Of a stretch of DNA of 64,000 nucleotides, positions 12,670-23,538 are shown piece after piece. The notes beneath the pieces are model-generated. The model was given only the letters and a program-made list of their open reading frames with translations, was not told the origin of the DNA and ran no database searches. Position numbers and translations under genes: made by a program. This DNA is from Capniomyces stellatus (lineage: Eukaryota > Kickxellomycota > Harpellomycetes > Harpellales > Legeriomycetaceae), in assembly GCA_001661515.1 (NCBI GenBank), contig LUVW01000009.1, forward strand, positions 86,944 through 150,943, given 5' to 3'. Position 1 is the stretch's first letter; each line of letters begins with the position of its first letter.

Positions 12670-14811
12670 TTTAACTTTAAATTCCCTTATATATTTATCA
12701 TGGAGCTTTAGTTATAATTGTTAATTCTAAGAACGTACTATATTCGAAAGCAAGTCCGTTGTATTTGGTGCTTTGCTTTTGGCTCTTTTTTACTTTTTTA
12801 CTCTTTAATTTTTACTCTTTATTTCTTGCTACTTGTTGCTTTGGTTACTTGAGCTAGGTTTGAAATTTTGCTTTAATTTTGACATAAGCCCGACTTTTTT
12901 GCTTTAGCTTCGAGATTGATATTAATTCCAATTTATTTTTACAGGAACAAAACTAAAGGTTACACCAAGCTATTATTGGCTACAATTTGGTTTGTATTCT
13001 TGGCTTTGATTGAGCAAACATTAAGGCTTGCATATTAGTACTAGATTTTTTTGGTTACTAGTTGCACATTTTATTTTACGTTTGTATTTTGCTATTTAAC
13101 CTCAACTAAACCATTCACTCTTATTTAAAGATTTCCCTTGAGTTTTTATTGGATTATTGGAATTTTATTCCCCAGGGATTTTGGAATCAGTTGTAATTTA
13201 GGTCTAATGCTTTAACCATAGCACAGTGCTGATTGGAAGATATTTCCCTAAGGAGACCAAAGTTTCAAGCTATATTCAATAGTAAAAATAACTTGCTAGT
13301 TTACAAATTACAAAAATAACATCATAAAAAATAACATGTAAAAAAGCAAAACAAAAGTAAAACTATAAATAATTTATAGTTTAACCAATGGTTATTTATA
13401 CAAGAGACTTGGTCATTCGTGCCAAATTAATGCACAAAAAATCTTACACAAGCACATGAGCTGTAAAGTTAACTAAATACCAAAAACTAAATCCCAAACC
13501 CTATTTATACCAAGAGTCTAACAAACCTACTCATGAGCCTCTAACCCCAGCTTAAAGGCCAATCAATCCCGCGAAATTCATCCCAGAAACCTTGATACTG
13601 CTTGCCACTCTACTGACTAGCCATCTAATTACATCTCAAACATACCAATGCAGTCTAGCTCAAGCGTGATATATAGTGCATTTCAGTATTTCCCTCCCCC
13701 CATTCCAATTACAAATCAAAGAGAAAATAGGTGCCGCTATAATTAACTATAACCAAATCTGCGCATCTTTAATTCTCATTTGTGTTTCAAATTATTTTTG
13801 TATTTTATTTGAACCCTTAACATTTATATTTAGCCTTCACCTATACATTTGTGTTTGGCTAAAACATTAAATGAGTAATCTGTTTATATTGAATTTTAAA
13901 AACACAAATATCGCCAACGCATCATAAGATGCACGTTCCTATCCGCATACACTCTCCATGGGTGTTCTGCTTGGTTTTAAAAACGAGGTTTTGAGTTACT
14001 TGTAATAACAAAAAGTATAAACACCTAGTTAATGGTTACAATAGTTTAATGATAAAAAAAGGCTGGTATATCAATACTAGCTATAGCAGTAATAAAATCG
14101 CTAAAAAAAAGTGAGCAGCAATTATGCCACACCAATGTGAAGATTAGATGAAATGTGGGCAATCTAAAGCTGAATCGACAATGTCCTTAGTATAAATCAC
14201 CATATGACTTTTATCAGCAGTGAAAATCTAAAAGGCAAAGAAGGGGGGGGGGATAAAACAACAGCACATTTTTTTTTGTGAATAGCACCACCTTTCTTCA
14301 AAATAGCGATATAAAAGTCAACCAATTACTAATCTGGCACCGTTTTTTTTTATTCTTGATATCTTTGTCTTGGTGGTGCGTAATTTAGACAACAGATTTA
14401 GTCTGAGTGGGTTGGGAATATAGCTTGACTAATACGCATACCCACACCCTCACGTAATGATATATTGTTGTGATGTATATTGGTACTAGTATTGATTTCT
14501 TTGATTTTTTTTTGTGTGGTTTATTGGCAACAGAATCAACATAACAAAAAAACGTAAAAATACTAATCAGTATTGGTGGTGTTGCTTTACAAATTCAATT
14601 CCAATACAAGTTGGCTGTTAGAAATAAGTCGATGGTTATATATTGTGAATACGACATATCATTAATGTACAAATGATTAACGAAGTAGAGATGACAGAAA
14701 CAACTGGAATAAAATAAAAAGTTACGACATAAACAAATGCCATCATAGAAAAATAAAAGAGTTCTGATCTAGATATAAATATAATAATCGGCAATAATAA
14801 AACCAAGCTAA
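12670..14811. other. 2.1 kb AT-rich intergenic region
   Basis: Lies between the start of UBC8 and the end of MET5, both on the minus strand. It is low-complexity T-rich and A-rich sequence. The open frames in it (for example 13676-13870) have no family signature. I see no RNA gene or repeat array. Confidence 0.5.
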
Positions 14812-17800
14812 TCAGTCCAACTTGTGGAAATCCAAGCCCTGGAAAGTCTCCTTGACGATTCCAGCACGAATGACAAAGTCTCCAAACTTTTCTCCATCAT
14901 TACGCTCAATCGCGTACTGTTTAATGATTGGAGCTAGTATTTCTATAATCTGTTCTTCGTTTACAGATTCTTGAACCAATTTGTTAAGTCTTGAGCCATC
15001 GTGGGCACCGCCCAGATATAGGTTGTAAGCACCTGGTGCCTTTCCTACAAGAGCAATCTCAGCGTTGTATGGTCTAGCACAGCCATTTGGACAGCCCGTC
15101 ATTCTAATCACAATAGCATCGTTTCTAAGCCCTGCCTCGTCAATATGTTGTTCCAGTAAGGTGACTAAAGAGGGCAGGTATCTTTCAGACTCCGCCATGG
15201 CAAGGCCACATGTTGGGAGAGCAGTGCATGCCATTGAGTGAAGTCGGAGAGCTGAAAAGTTCTTGTTGTGGATTCTGAGGCTACGGAGTAAAGCGTCCAT
15301 CTCCTGAACATCTTCGTCTGCAACATTGGCAATGATTAAATGCGAGTTGCATGTCATTTGGAAATGGCCCTTGTGCACCTGCGCGATTTTTTTCAGCCCA
15401 GATTTAAGCTGGTATCCTGGAAGATCTGCAACTCTGCCATTTTGAATAAACATTGTGTAGTTCTGGAACCCAGGCATGGCTTTAACCCAACCATAGCGAT
15501 CGCCGTTGCGCTTGAACGTATATGGTCTTTCAGCTTCAAACTTCTCGCCCATAATCTGCTCAACCTGGTCTCTAAACCAGTCAATGCCGTGATCATCAAT
15601 GGTGTATTTCATACGGGCATGCTTTCTATTGACACGATCACCATTGTCTCTCTGAACAATAATAACCTTTTCGCAAACACTAAGCATCTTGTCCTTGGTC
15701 ATATACCCCAAAGTAGAAGCCAATCTTGGATAAGTCTTTTTGTTATTATGGGTCATCCCCATGCCACCACCAATAACCACATTGTACCCTGTGATTTGCT
15801 CGTTCTCGTCAAGAATGGCGATTAGTCCAAGGTCATAGGCAAACACGTCGACGTCATTCTCTGGCGGAATCGCAATGGCGATTTTGAACTTTCTTGGTAA
15901 GTACGCTTTGCCATACAGTGGCTCAAAGTCCTGAACAGCCTGGCCAGCGACCAGCTCCTTTCCACACCAGATCTCGTGATAGGCGGTTGTCTTGGGCAAA
16001 AGACCCTCGGATATAATACGCGCCAGCTCGTAAACCTCTTCCTGCAGTTGCGGCTGCATTGGGTTTGCCGTTGCTACTACATTTCGGTTAACATCTCCGC
16101 AGGCAGCAATGGTGTCCATCAGCGACTTGTTGATATCTCCAATAGTGTTTCTGAGGTCCTTCTTCAAAACGCCGTGCAGCTGGAATGTCTGTCTAGTTGT
16201 AATTTTGATTGTATCATTTGCATACTTGGTAACCATGTGGTCCATGTCCAGCCACTGCTTACAAGTGACTCTGCCTCCTGGAAGCCTAACCCGGATCATA
16301 AACGAGTAGGCTGGGCTAAGACTCGCTTCACGGCGCTGGTCTCTTAGATCGCGGTCATCTTGGCCATAGGTACCATGGAATTTCAGCAGTTTCCCAGTAA
16401 AGTCGTCAACATTCCCCTTTGAATCGTCAGCCAGCTCAGTCAAAATGTTCCCTCTCAAATAGTTGCTCTGTTCTTTATTCTGCTCATCAGTAATAGTTGG
16501 TGGCTCATCGTCCAGCACCCCAGCCCCAACAACATCACTCACACCCAACGCACTCCAAACAAGTGGCTCCCACTCATTGAACCCAGTCTCCCAACCATCA
16601 GCATCCTGATCGTTTCCAAGTCCAAAATCCAATAACTTATTTGCACCAAGCTCAACAAATCGCCTGTCAAGGTCCTTTGCAGGCTTGTTATAGTAAATCT
16701 CATCCTCTTTTCTTGGCCAATAATGCGAGTCTCCTAAACCAAACACCGCATACTTGAGGTTGCTCAAGTTCATGCTGGCGTTGCTCAATGCCTTCCAGAA
16801 CGTACGGCCATTGGTTGGGAACTCTCCCTGTCCTGCAGTTGATAAAACAAATATCACCTGTTCCTTGTACTCCAGCTCATCAACCTCAAAGTTGTCCATG
16901 CTAAAGAGCTCCGAGTTCATATTTCTGTTCTTTGCGCCACGATGGATCTTCTTTGCCGCCTCCTCAGCGTTATGGCCATCTGATGCATAGAGCACGGTTA
17001 GTGATGGACCTTGCAGTCCTGCCATCAGCTTGTTCAGGTCATTCATAGCATCTTCGTCAACAGCTTTCTTGACCCTTGTTTCAACAGAGTCGTTTACTCC
17101 GCTGTAGAACTTGGGGAAGTTGTTTGAAAGCAATGTCAACTTGTTGTTTCTGTCAATAAACGACTGCAACTCGCTGCGTAGCTTTTCAGAGTCCAATGTA
17201 AACTCATCAACCATGTCCTTGTTAGGATTCCACCTGTACAATGGCCATTTCCCACTATCCACTGCTTGTTTAGAAAGCTTCATGGACTCAATTGCCGAGT
17301 AGCTGGCACTAACGAGCGACTCTGCTTGTGGCAAGTAGGCCAATACCACTGAAGGCCCTGGGTATGAATCTGCCTCAATTAAAGCTGTCAGCGCCTGGGT
17401 GTAAGAAGCAAATGCGGCAATTGAAGCTACATACACTCCTCCGTAATTAAGAGCATACAAACCAATGTCCTTCTTGCTTGGCAGCTTCAAGTCTGCAGCT
17501 GTGTTTGACTCTGGCGCGGAGTGATATGTGTCGGTGTCGAGAACCAGCATGTTGATGTTAAACCCAGATGCTAGCACGTGATGAACTCCACTATTTCCAA
17601 TGTCGCGCGCCCACTCATCGGCCCCAATAATCCAATTTGATTGTTTCTTGAAGTAAGACCCAAGCTTCGTTACCTCGTTGACTCTTTTGTTATTCAGGCT
17701 TTTTGCATCTGCAAGCAGCTCGTTTATTTTGTTGGATTTCTCTTCTGAGGCTACAACGTGGTTATCGGTATTGTTAACCCAATCGTTGAGTAGTGATTGG

Positions 17801-19338
17801 AGGTCAGGGTTTAATTTAACTGACGGATCGCAAAGCACTGACACAACAAGTTTGTATAGCTGCTGGCGCTTTTGCTCATAATTAGCCAGCTTTCCAAACC
17901 CAAACTCGGGGTTGGTTTGAATTTGGTCTGAAGGACCCCAGACGGATTTTGAGTGCTGTGCATTCACAATGTTTAGTCTGTTTGATAAAATTGTATTTAA
18001 CATCTGTTCGTATGGAAGCTTGCTTGAATTCTCCAGGCTTGTCTCGATTTCATTGCTGATGTTGGACTGGGAATCAGTGCTGCTATTCAAGACTTCTCCA
18101 TCGGACTCTCCGATAATCTTGTTTATTTGGAACAAGCTTGACGATGCTTGCTTGGAGGCATAATCCAATATCTTGCTGATGTTGGACTGCGAGGCTAGTA
18201 CTTGGGCAAGTGAACTGGATGTCAGTCCGTTAATAACCTTTGGACGTGCTGCTCTACCACTTGCAAACTCGGGGCTTTGTGCTAACAATATTATGTCGAA
18301 CACCAGTGGCCCCCAAACTTTAGCAGGCCGGCTGATTTGTTCGAGGATTAAAAATGTTTCAACAGACTTTGGCAGCACACTAATGATCTTTTCTTGTGGG
18401 AACGGCCTGTACTCTCTTAATACAAGATGTCCTATATCACTGCTACCGCTGATGACTTCCTTTGACCCGTGGCTCAAAATTGTTACAACAACTGTCTTTG
18501 CCGATTTGTTTCCATAATACTCAACTGAGCTGTAGGTATTTTCTGGGTACAGCTCCAATGCCAAACTGCAAGCATTCAAATAAGTGTTTTTGAACTTTTC
18601 TGATTTCTCCTGTCTGATTTGCTCCTCTGTAGGCTCGACCGCCTCAGCGCCTTCGGCTTCCGCACTGCTATCAGAACCGTCTTGCTTTTGCTCTGCCTCA
18701 GCTGGCTTAGCAAAAAGACCCTCAAGCTTGGCCTCCAATGCTTCATAGTATTCAGTGGTTTGGTTAACGCTTTTGACTTTAATGACTTGGTGCAGATTCT
18801 CATTTAGTATACTTGCGTCAAAATGGTGGATAACCGGTGTTTGTGTTTTTTTAGAAACCAAGCTTCCAACTATTGAAAGGTCATAACTTTCCTGGACTGT
18901 TGATGAGCTGATAATTCCGCAGACCATATCGGTGTAAGCATAGATGTTTGAAACATCAGCTTCGCCCTGTTTTGGCCCCTTCACGCCAATGTTTAAACTT
19001 ATTGGCAGTGTTAAAGACTTGTTTCCCTTAGCTGCCTCCTTGGTGTATCTGCTAAGAACTGGGAGTAGATCAAGCAGGACGCCCGAAGAGGCAATAATAG
19101 AAATTGACTTGTTATTCTGTAGCTCAATGGCGTTCTGCACTACTAATGCAAAGTCAGAGTTTGGCGACACCTTGTATAAATCAAATGTATTTCCCACTGA
19201 GTCCTTGCTTATTGATTCAATCACTTTGATTGCATTCTTTAGTAGTTCGATATCTTCTACTATTATTATTTGGCTGGATGTGCTTGCTGCAAGTCCGATA
19301 GCTCCAAACGAGCAGTATTGAGCTGATTCTAACGACAT
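14812..19338 (-). CDS. MET5: Sulfite reductase [NADPH] beta subunit (hemoprotein), intronless
   Basis: Fungal Met5 reduces sulfite to sulfide with six electrons delivered by the Met10 flavoprotein, in the cytosolic sulfate-assimilation pathway. The 1508-residue frame is slightly longer than yeast Met5 (about 1440). Order of parts: an N-terminal pyruvate-ferredoxin-oxidoreductase-like region (about 1-760), a flavodoxin-like domain (about 775-925; VLYASDGHNAEEAA, STAGQGEFP, FGLGDSHYWP) and the sulfite/nitrite reductase hemoprotein part (about 950-1508). The siroheme and 4Fe-4S ligands are intact: CX5C in ACTALPTCGLA (about 1371) and CX3C in TGCPNGC (about 1411). The substrate-side basic motifs (RVTCKQW, TTRQTFQLHG) are present. 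The start at 19338 is the first ATG. It is divergent from MET16, the preceding enzyme of the pathway, across 3.06 kb. No intron is needed, unlike most neighbours. Confidence 0.95.
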   Translation of the reverse strand: MSLESAQYCSFGAIGLAASTSSQIIIVEDIELLKNAIKVIESISKDSVGNTFDLYKVSPNSDFALVVQNAIELQNNKSISIIASSGVLLDLLPVLSRYTKEAAKGNKSLTLPISLNIGVKGPKQGEADVSNIYAYTDMVCGIISSSTVQESYDLSIVGSLVSKKTQTPVIHHFDASILNENLHQVIKVKSVNQTTEYYEALEAKLEGLFAKPAEAEQKQDGSDSSAEAEGAEAVEPTEEQIRQEKSEKFKNTYLNACSLALELYPENTYSSVEYYGNKSAKTVVVTILSHGSKEVISGSSDIGHLVLREYRPFPQEKIISVLPKSVETFLILEQISRPAKVWGPLVFDIILLAQSPEFASGRAARPKVINGLTSSSLAQVLASQSNISKILDYASKQASSSLFQINKIIGESDGEVLNSSTDSQSNISNEIETSLENSSKLPYEQMLNTILSNRLNIVNAQHSKSVWGPSDQIQTNPEFGFGKLANYEQKRQQLYKLVVSVLCDPSVKLNPDLQSLLNDWVNNTDNHVVASEEKSNKINELLADAKSLNNKRVNEVTKLGSYFKKQSNWIIGADEWARDIGNSGVHHVLASGFNINMLVLDTDTYHSAPESNTAADLKLPSKKDIGLYALNYGGVYVASIAAFASYTQALTALIEADSYPGPSVVLAYLPQAESLVSASYSAIESMKLSKQAVDSGKWPLYRWNPNKDMVDEFTLDSEKLRSELQSFIDRNNKLTLLSNNFPKFYSGVNDSVETRVKKAVDEDAMNDLNKLMAGLQGPSLTVLYASDGHNAEEAAKKIHRGAKNRNMNSELFSMDNFEVDELEYKEQVIFVLSTAGQGEFPTNGRTFWKALSNASMNLSNLKYAVFGLGDSHYWPRKEDEIYYNKPAKDLDRRFVELGANKLLDFGLGNDQDADGWETGFNEWEPLVWSALGVSDVVGAGVLDDEPPTITDEQNKEQSNYLRGNILTELADDSKGNVDDFTGKLLKFHGTYGQDDRDLRDQRREASLSPAYSFMIRVRLPGGRVTCKQWLDMDHMVTKYANDTIKITTRQTFQLHGVLKKDLRNTIGDINKSLMDTIAACGDVNRNVVATANPMQPQLQEEVYELARIISEGLLPKTTAYHEIWCGKELVAGQAVQDFEPLYGKAYLPRKFKIAIAIPPENDVDVFAYDLGLIAILDENEQITGYNVVIGGGMGMTHNNKKTYPRLASTLGYMTKDKMLSVCEKVIIVQRDNGDRVNRKHARMKYTIDDHGIDWFRDQVEQIMGEKFEAERPYTFKRNGDRYGWVKAMPGFQNYTMFIQNGRVADLPGYQLKSGLKKIAQVHKGHFQMTCNSHLIIANVADEDVQEMDALLRSLRIHNKNFSALRLHSMACTALPTCGLAMAESERYLPSLVTLLEQHIDEAGLRNDAIVIRMTGCPNGCARPYNAEIALVGKAPGAYNLYLGGAHDGSRLNKLVQESVNEEQIIEILAPIIKQYAIERNDGEKFGDFVIRAGIVKETFQGLDFHKLD

Positions 19339-22300
19339 ATTACCTTTTGATTTACTCTTCTTTACTTTGCTTTGCTATTTTCTTGTGACCTTTCTTGTAT
19401 TAGGCTTACTGGCTTTAGTGTTGGTGTACAATTAATCTAAATAGTTATATCTATATAAACTGAATGATACTTATTTATACTAAAGCTTTATTCTGGTAGT
19501 ATACTTTATTGCTCTGTTGTATAAAATCTATGTGATTTTACTATTTTTTTTACTCTTTTACAATGCTGTCTAGCTTTAGGTGTTTTAGAAATGTCTGATA
19601 TGTAAAATATAAAAAGAAAAACAATTCACTTTTGTCTTGATGCTAACATTGTGTCTATTTATTAGTTTTTGTAGCTTGTTAATTAGCCTTGCTCTTTGCC
19701 TTCTCGTTTTATTTTTACTTTTGATTTAAAAACCTGTTTCGCTCTGGTTTAGTATGGTTTGGTACATGCTTTCACGAGCTTAGTTTCACAGCCGTTTTAC
19801 ACCTGGCTAATATTTTAGCCTTTCAATCCAATGGTGATTGGAACCCTTAGTCATTATTAGCTCTTTTCCTACCTCAGAGCAAAATACAAGCTATCAAACT
19901 AAATCAACTTGCTGCCCAACTTTTTTTTAACTTGTTGAATAGCCTTATTAATTTAGTCTTGGTTTCTTTAATTAGATCACATCAGATTTAAAGGAGCGAG
20001 TGTATTATTTTTCTGTTAGCAATAAAACCTCTAATACTACTGATGTGACTTTTTTTTTTGCATCACTTTATACGCTAATCGTTTAACTTAGTCTAATCTG
20101 ATCTTTCGCTGCCCTCTCTATTAAAGAGCAAACTTTAAACGCCCTATAGTTTTCCTATACGCGGTTTGTCTATTTTCCTTTGAAATTTGCAATTTGGATT
20201 GGCTGACATTTACCCATTTTTCAGAATACTTTTTTTTTTTCTCAATTCACTTCCATTTCAGTTATTCCATTACTTTTCGATAATTATTCAGACAATGGAT
20301 AATAGGCGTTTTTTGAAGCGGCTTATTACTTTTTTTTAACCAGCTGTAGTAAGTTCGTTAATTTTGTAAACCACAAAATCTAGCCTTGCTAATGTTACTA
20401 TTTGGTCCAAAGCCACAGCCAATAATACCTTGCACATACCAGGAAACGGCAATACAACCGCTTAAACCACACACAACAGAATGATACACTACATACTTCC
20501 TCCCCCCCCGCACCTTTCCCCATTCTAAATTACTCGGGCTCAACCAACGACCTTGTGTCTCAACAAAGCCTTCAACTAGGCTACCAAAATTCAAGAATGC
20601 TTGCTACTCGCCATCACTTCGTTTAAAGACTTGATATTGCCATAAATACACGTCGCATACATCATAAATGGCTATTCAGACTCCTTTACAGTCCTATTTT
20701 TTTTTATTGAAAAATTTCAGTTCTATTTTTACTATTTTCAACATATAGTCCAACTATGGTGCAATACTTGCTACACATCAAAATGATCAAAATAATTACT
20801 ATGAGTGCTGCCCTTCATTTGTATTTTGGGTTGGCAAAGCTTATTTGAAAGTACTGATACAGGAGCTTTGGTTAGTCACATTTCCATATTGGTAACATTT
20901 GTATCTTATGTCGAGCAAAGCCAACTTGTCTTACATACACACAGTCCTGCCCCTACTCTCCAACTAATGATACGCTCCTTGTTTAAACCCCCCCCCCCCC
21001 CCCCCCCCTTCGCNNNNNNNCCCCCCCCCCCCCAGCCTCATTGGCAGGCTGCCTAAATTCTTCTTCGTTTTTATTCTTTGAAATATCTAGCCTGCTGGGC
21101 CTTTTGCTTAACTTTGCACAAACCTAAACTCCGCATTTCTATGGGTTTTATTTTCAATTGCTAGCTTTCGTCATCTTTGCTTTAAATAACGATTTTTCCT
21201 GGTTTAATTAATTTCTAAAGCGGTGGGTTGTATTTTGTGCTAGTAGACATGAACAGAGTAACATAATTGGGTCTTTTTCGCGCCTTTTATTTCCAAAAGC
21301 TCTAATTGGAAATAGACGAATTCTGCAAATAAATTCGCAATTTTAACATCAACTTGAGTAATAAAAGTAGTCATTTGGTTCAGCAACATTATTGGGCTAA
21401 ATCTCACAATTAAACGAAACTGGAAATCACATTTATAAGAAAAATACCAATACACATTTCTCAATACCGATTTTCACAAATACAAACACAAATTCACACA
21501 CAGATACAGACGCTCAAAGAGAACTTGGTTGATGGCAGAAAGGTGGGCCTTGGAGTGAAGCGAGGATCCTCCAAAAAAAAACCAACCCCGAAACCATAAC
21601 CAAAACCAAGTCAAATCAACGGCAGTGAAGATGACAAATACAAAGACAACCTGTGTAGATTTAAAACGCAAATGATTTGTATGAATTTCGCTAGAAATCT
21701 TATCGCATTTATCTCGAGTATTTAGGCACAATAATTACATTTGCAATATCCAAAGACGATTCCGAATTTTTGGTGTTATTGTTTTTTAAATCAAAGCCAT
21801 GCATACTGATCCTTTAACTACAAGATTTACAATAAGCACATATGATGCCTGAACGCAATTACTAATCAAAGATGATATAGTGTTTTGCTTACAAAATCTT
21901 GTCAATGCTCCTCTCGGTTATTTAAATTGGCCACTTTATGTTGCTTCCACTACACAGATAATATACTGAGATCTGCCAAGTGCGGGAAAATGAACAAATT
22001 TGGCTGAAGCAGAGTTTTATCCTTTGTATGGCGTGTTAGACTGTAAATAGTTGGATACTGATTCCTGAATAACGCACAACATCATCATATCCTATTAGCA
22101 TATTTAAAAAAACGGCATAGGAGCTAGAAGCAAACAGAAAATAAATAAAACCTGCAACAAAAAGTTAAAAAAGGTCAAGTTAAAACTGCAATGTTAAAAT
22201 TTTAAATCCAAAACAACTCAATAGCTACAAATATTTTTAAGGATTATATTTATTTAAACACCTTCCTATCATCACTAATACTCGAATAAACATAAACTAT

Positions 22301-22400
22301 TCATTTTATTTTTATTTTTATTTTTTAAAAAAAAAGCACGGTGCATTGTTAAAACCAAGTGTAGAAACATACACATACAATATTTAAAAGGCAAATAAAA
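19339..22400. other. 3.06 kb divergent intergenic region between MET5 and MET16
   Basis: AT-rich spacer presumably carrying promoters for both sulfur-assimilation genes. I looked for CACGTG (the Cbf1/Met4-type element) in it and did not find a copy. It contains a poly-C run and seven Ns at 21014-21020, so it is not fully assembled. The minus-strand frame at 20358-20594 lacks an ATG and a recognisable domain. No gene is supported. Confidence 0.5.
20989..21034. other. Assembly gap (7 N) flanked by poly-C
   Basis: About 20 C, a short TTCGC, Ns at 21014-21020, and another run of about 14 C. The pattern matches the two other N joins in this window and is best read as an assembly or sequencing join in a homopolymer. 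Confidence 0.85.
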
Positions 22401-23204
22401 ATGATCGGCTATGTATGCAAGTTTGATCAGAGCAACAACCTGGTTATAACAAAGGAAGAGCTAGTAGAGCTAAACGCTGTGTTGGATAAACACAATGCCG
22501 AGGAGATATTAGCGTGGGCAATAAAGAACTTTACGGGCATTGTTCAGGAAACAGCCTTTGGGCCCTCCGGGAATGTTATAGTAGATATGCTAGCAGGGTT
22601 AAATGCCAAAGTTCCATTAATCTTCATAAACACATTGTTCCACTTTGACGAGACCTTGGAGCTGAGAACACAGTTGGTTGAAAAGTATGGCATCAAGCTA
22701 CACGAGTACAAGCCAAAGAATGCCCAAACCCGGGAAGAATTTACTTTAAAGTACGGAGACGAGCTTTGGAAACGCGAAGAGGATACGTACGACTACCTGG
22801 TCAAAGTTGAGCCAGCAAACAGAGCATACAACAAGCTAAAGCCAAACTGCGTGATTAGTGGCCGTAGACGGGTTCAAAAAGGCGACAGGGCAAACCTTGA
22901 CATACTAGAAGTGAAGGAACTAGGCGGCCTCGGTTACACAAACACGATCGTTAAACTAAACCCTCTCGCGAATGTTGATTGGACTTTCCAGAAAATCAAG
23001 AGCTACCTGTCTGCCTACCAGGTTCCTTACAACAAACTACTAGACAATGGATACAAAAGTATTGGCGACTACCACTCCACAGAGCCTGTTGGTGAGCTTG
23101 ATGACGAGAGAAGCGGGAGGTGGAAAGGAACGGATAAAACAGAGTGTGGACTACACAAGGACTATTTTGCGATGAAAAAGACGTTTAAACAAAGAGGCGT
23201 TTAA
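22401..23204 (+). CDS. MET16: Phosphoadenosine phosphosulfate (PAPS) reductase, intronless
   Basis: Reduces PAPS to sulfite with thioredoxin as electron donor, one step upstream of sulfite reductase. The 267-residue protein has the adenine-nucleotide alpha-hydrolase fold signatures ETAFGPSG and FINTLFHFDETL, followed by KVEPANRAY, ISGRRRVQKGDR, the SIGDYHSTEP block and the catalytic ECGLH motif at 248-252. It lacks the extra Cys pairs of APS reductases, so PAPS is the expected substrate. Length matches yeast Met16 (261). The start at 22401 follows an A-rich leader (AAAAATG). It is divergent from MET5 and convergent with RAB3GAP2, whose stop lies 334 nt downstream. Confidence 0.95.
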   Translation: MIGYVCKFDQSNNLVITKEELVELNAVLDKHNAEEILAWAIKNFTGIVQETAFGPSGNVIVDMLAGLNAKVPLIFINTLFHFDETLELRTQLVEKYGIKLHEYKPKNAQTREEFTLKYGDELWKREEDTYDYLVKVEPANRAYNKLKPNCVISGRRRVQKGDRANLDILEVKELGGLGYTNTIVKLNPLANVDWTFQKIKSYLSAYQVPYNKLLDNGYKSIGDYHSTEPVGELDDERSGRWKGTDKTECGLHKDYFAMKKTFKQRGV

Positions 23205-23538
23205 ACAAAACACCGCTTAAATTGTCTGCTGTTGCAGTTTTCCGGGACTTGAATTAATATAGCATGATATTATTAGCACTTTCTGGTCGTGTTATATACT
23301 TTGCAAGACTTTATTTGGATGGACTAGCCGTCCACTACCACCACCAACACCATTTCGGTACTTTCAACATAGCTCATAATGTATCAGCCCGAGTATTGCG
23401 TTTACTAGGCTTTTAAATGTAATTTTTTTTTTAAAAAATCAATATATATACTTTTCAACTAAAGGGTGGTGATACTAATACAAAATGAATAGTCAAGTGA
23501 ATAAATACGCGGATAAAACTGCAATAATATAAGTGTAA
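23205..23538. other. Convergent intergenic spacer, MET16 / RAB3GAP2
   Basis: Short AT-rich 3' flank shared by two convergent genes, with a T/A run near 23424-23437. Nothing else is visible. Confidence 0.5.
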
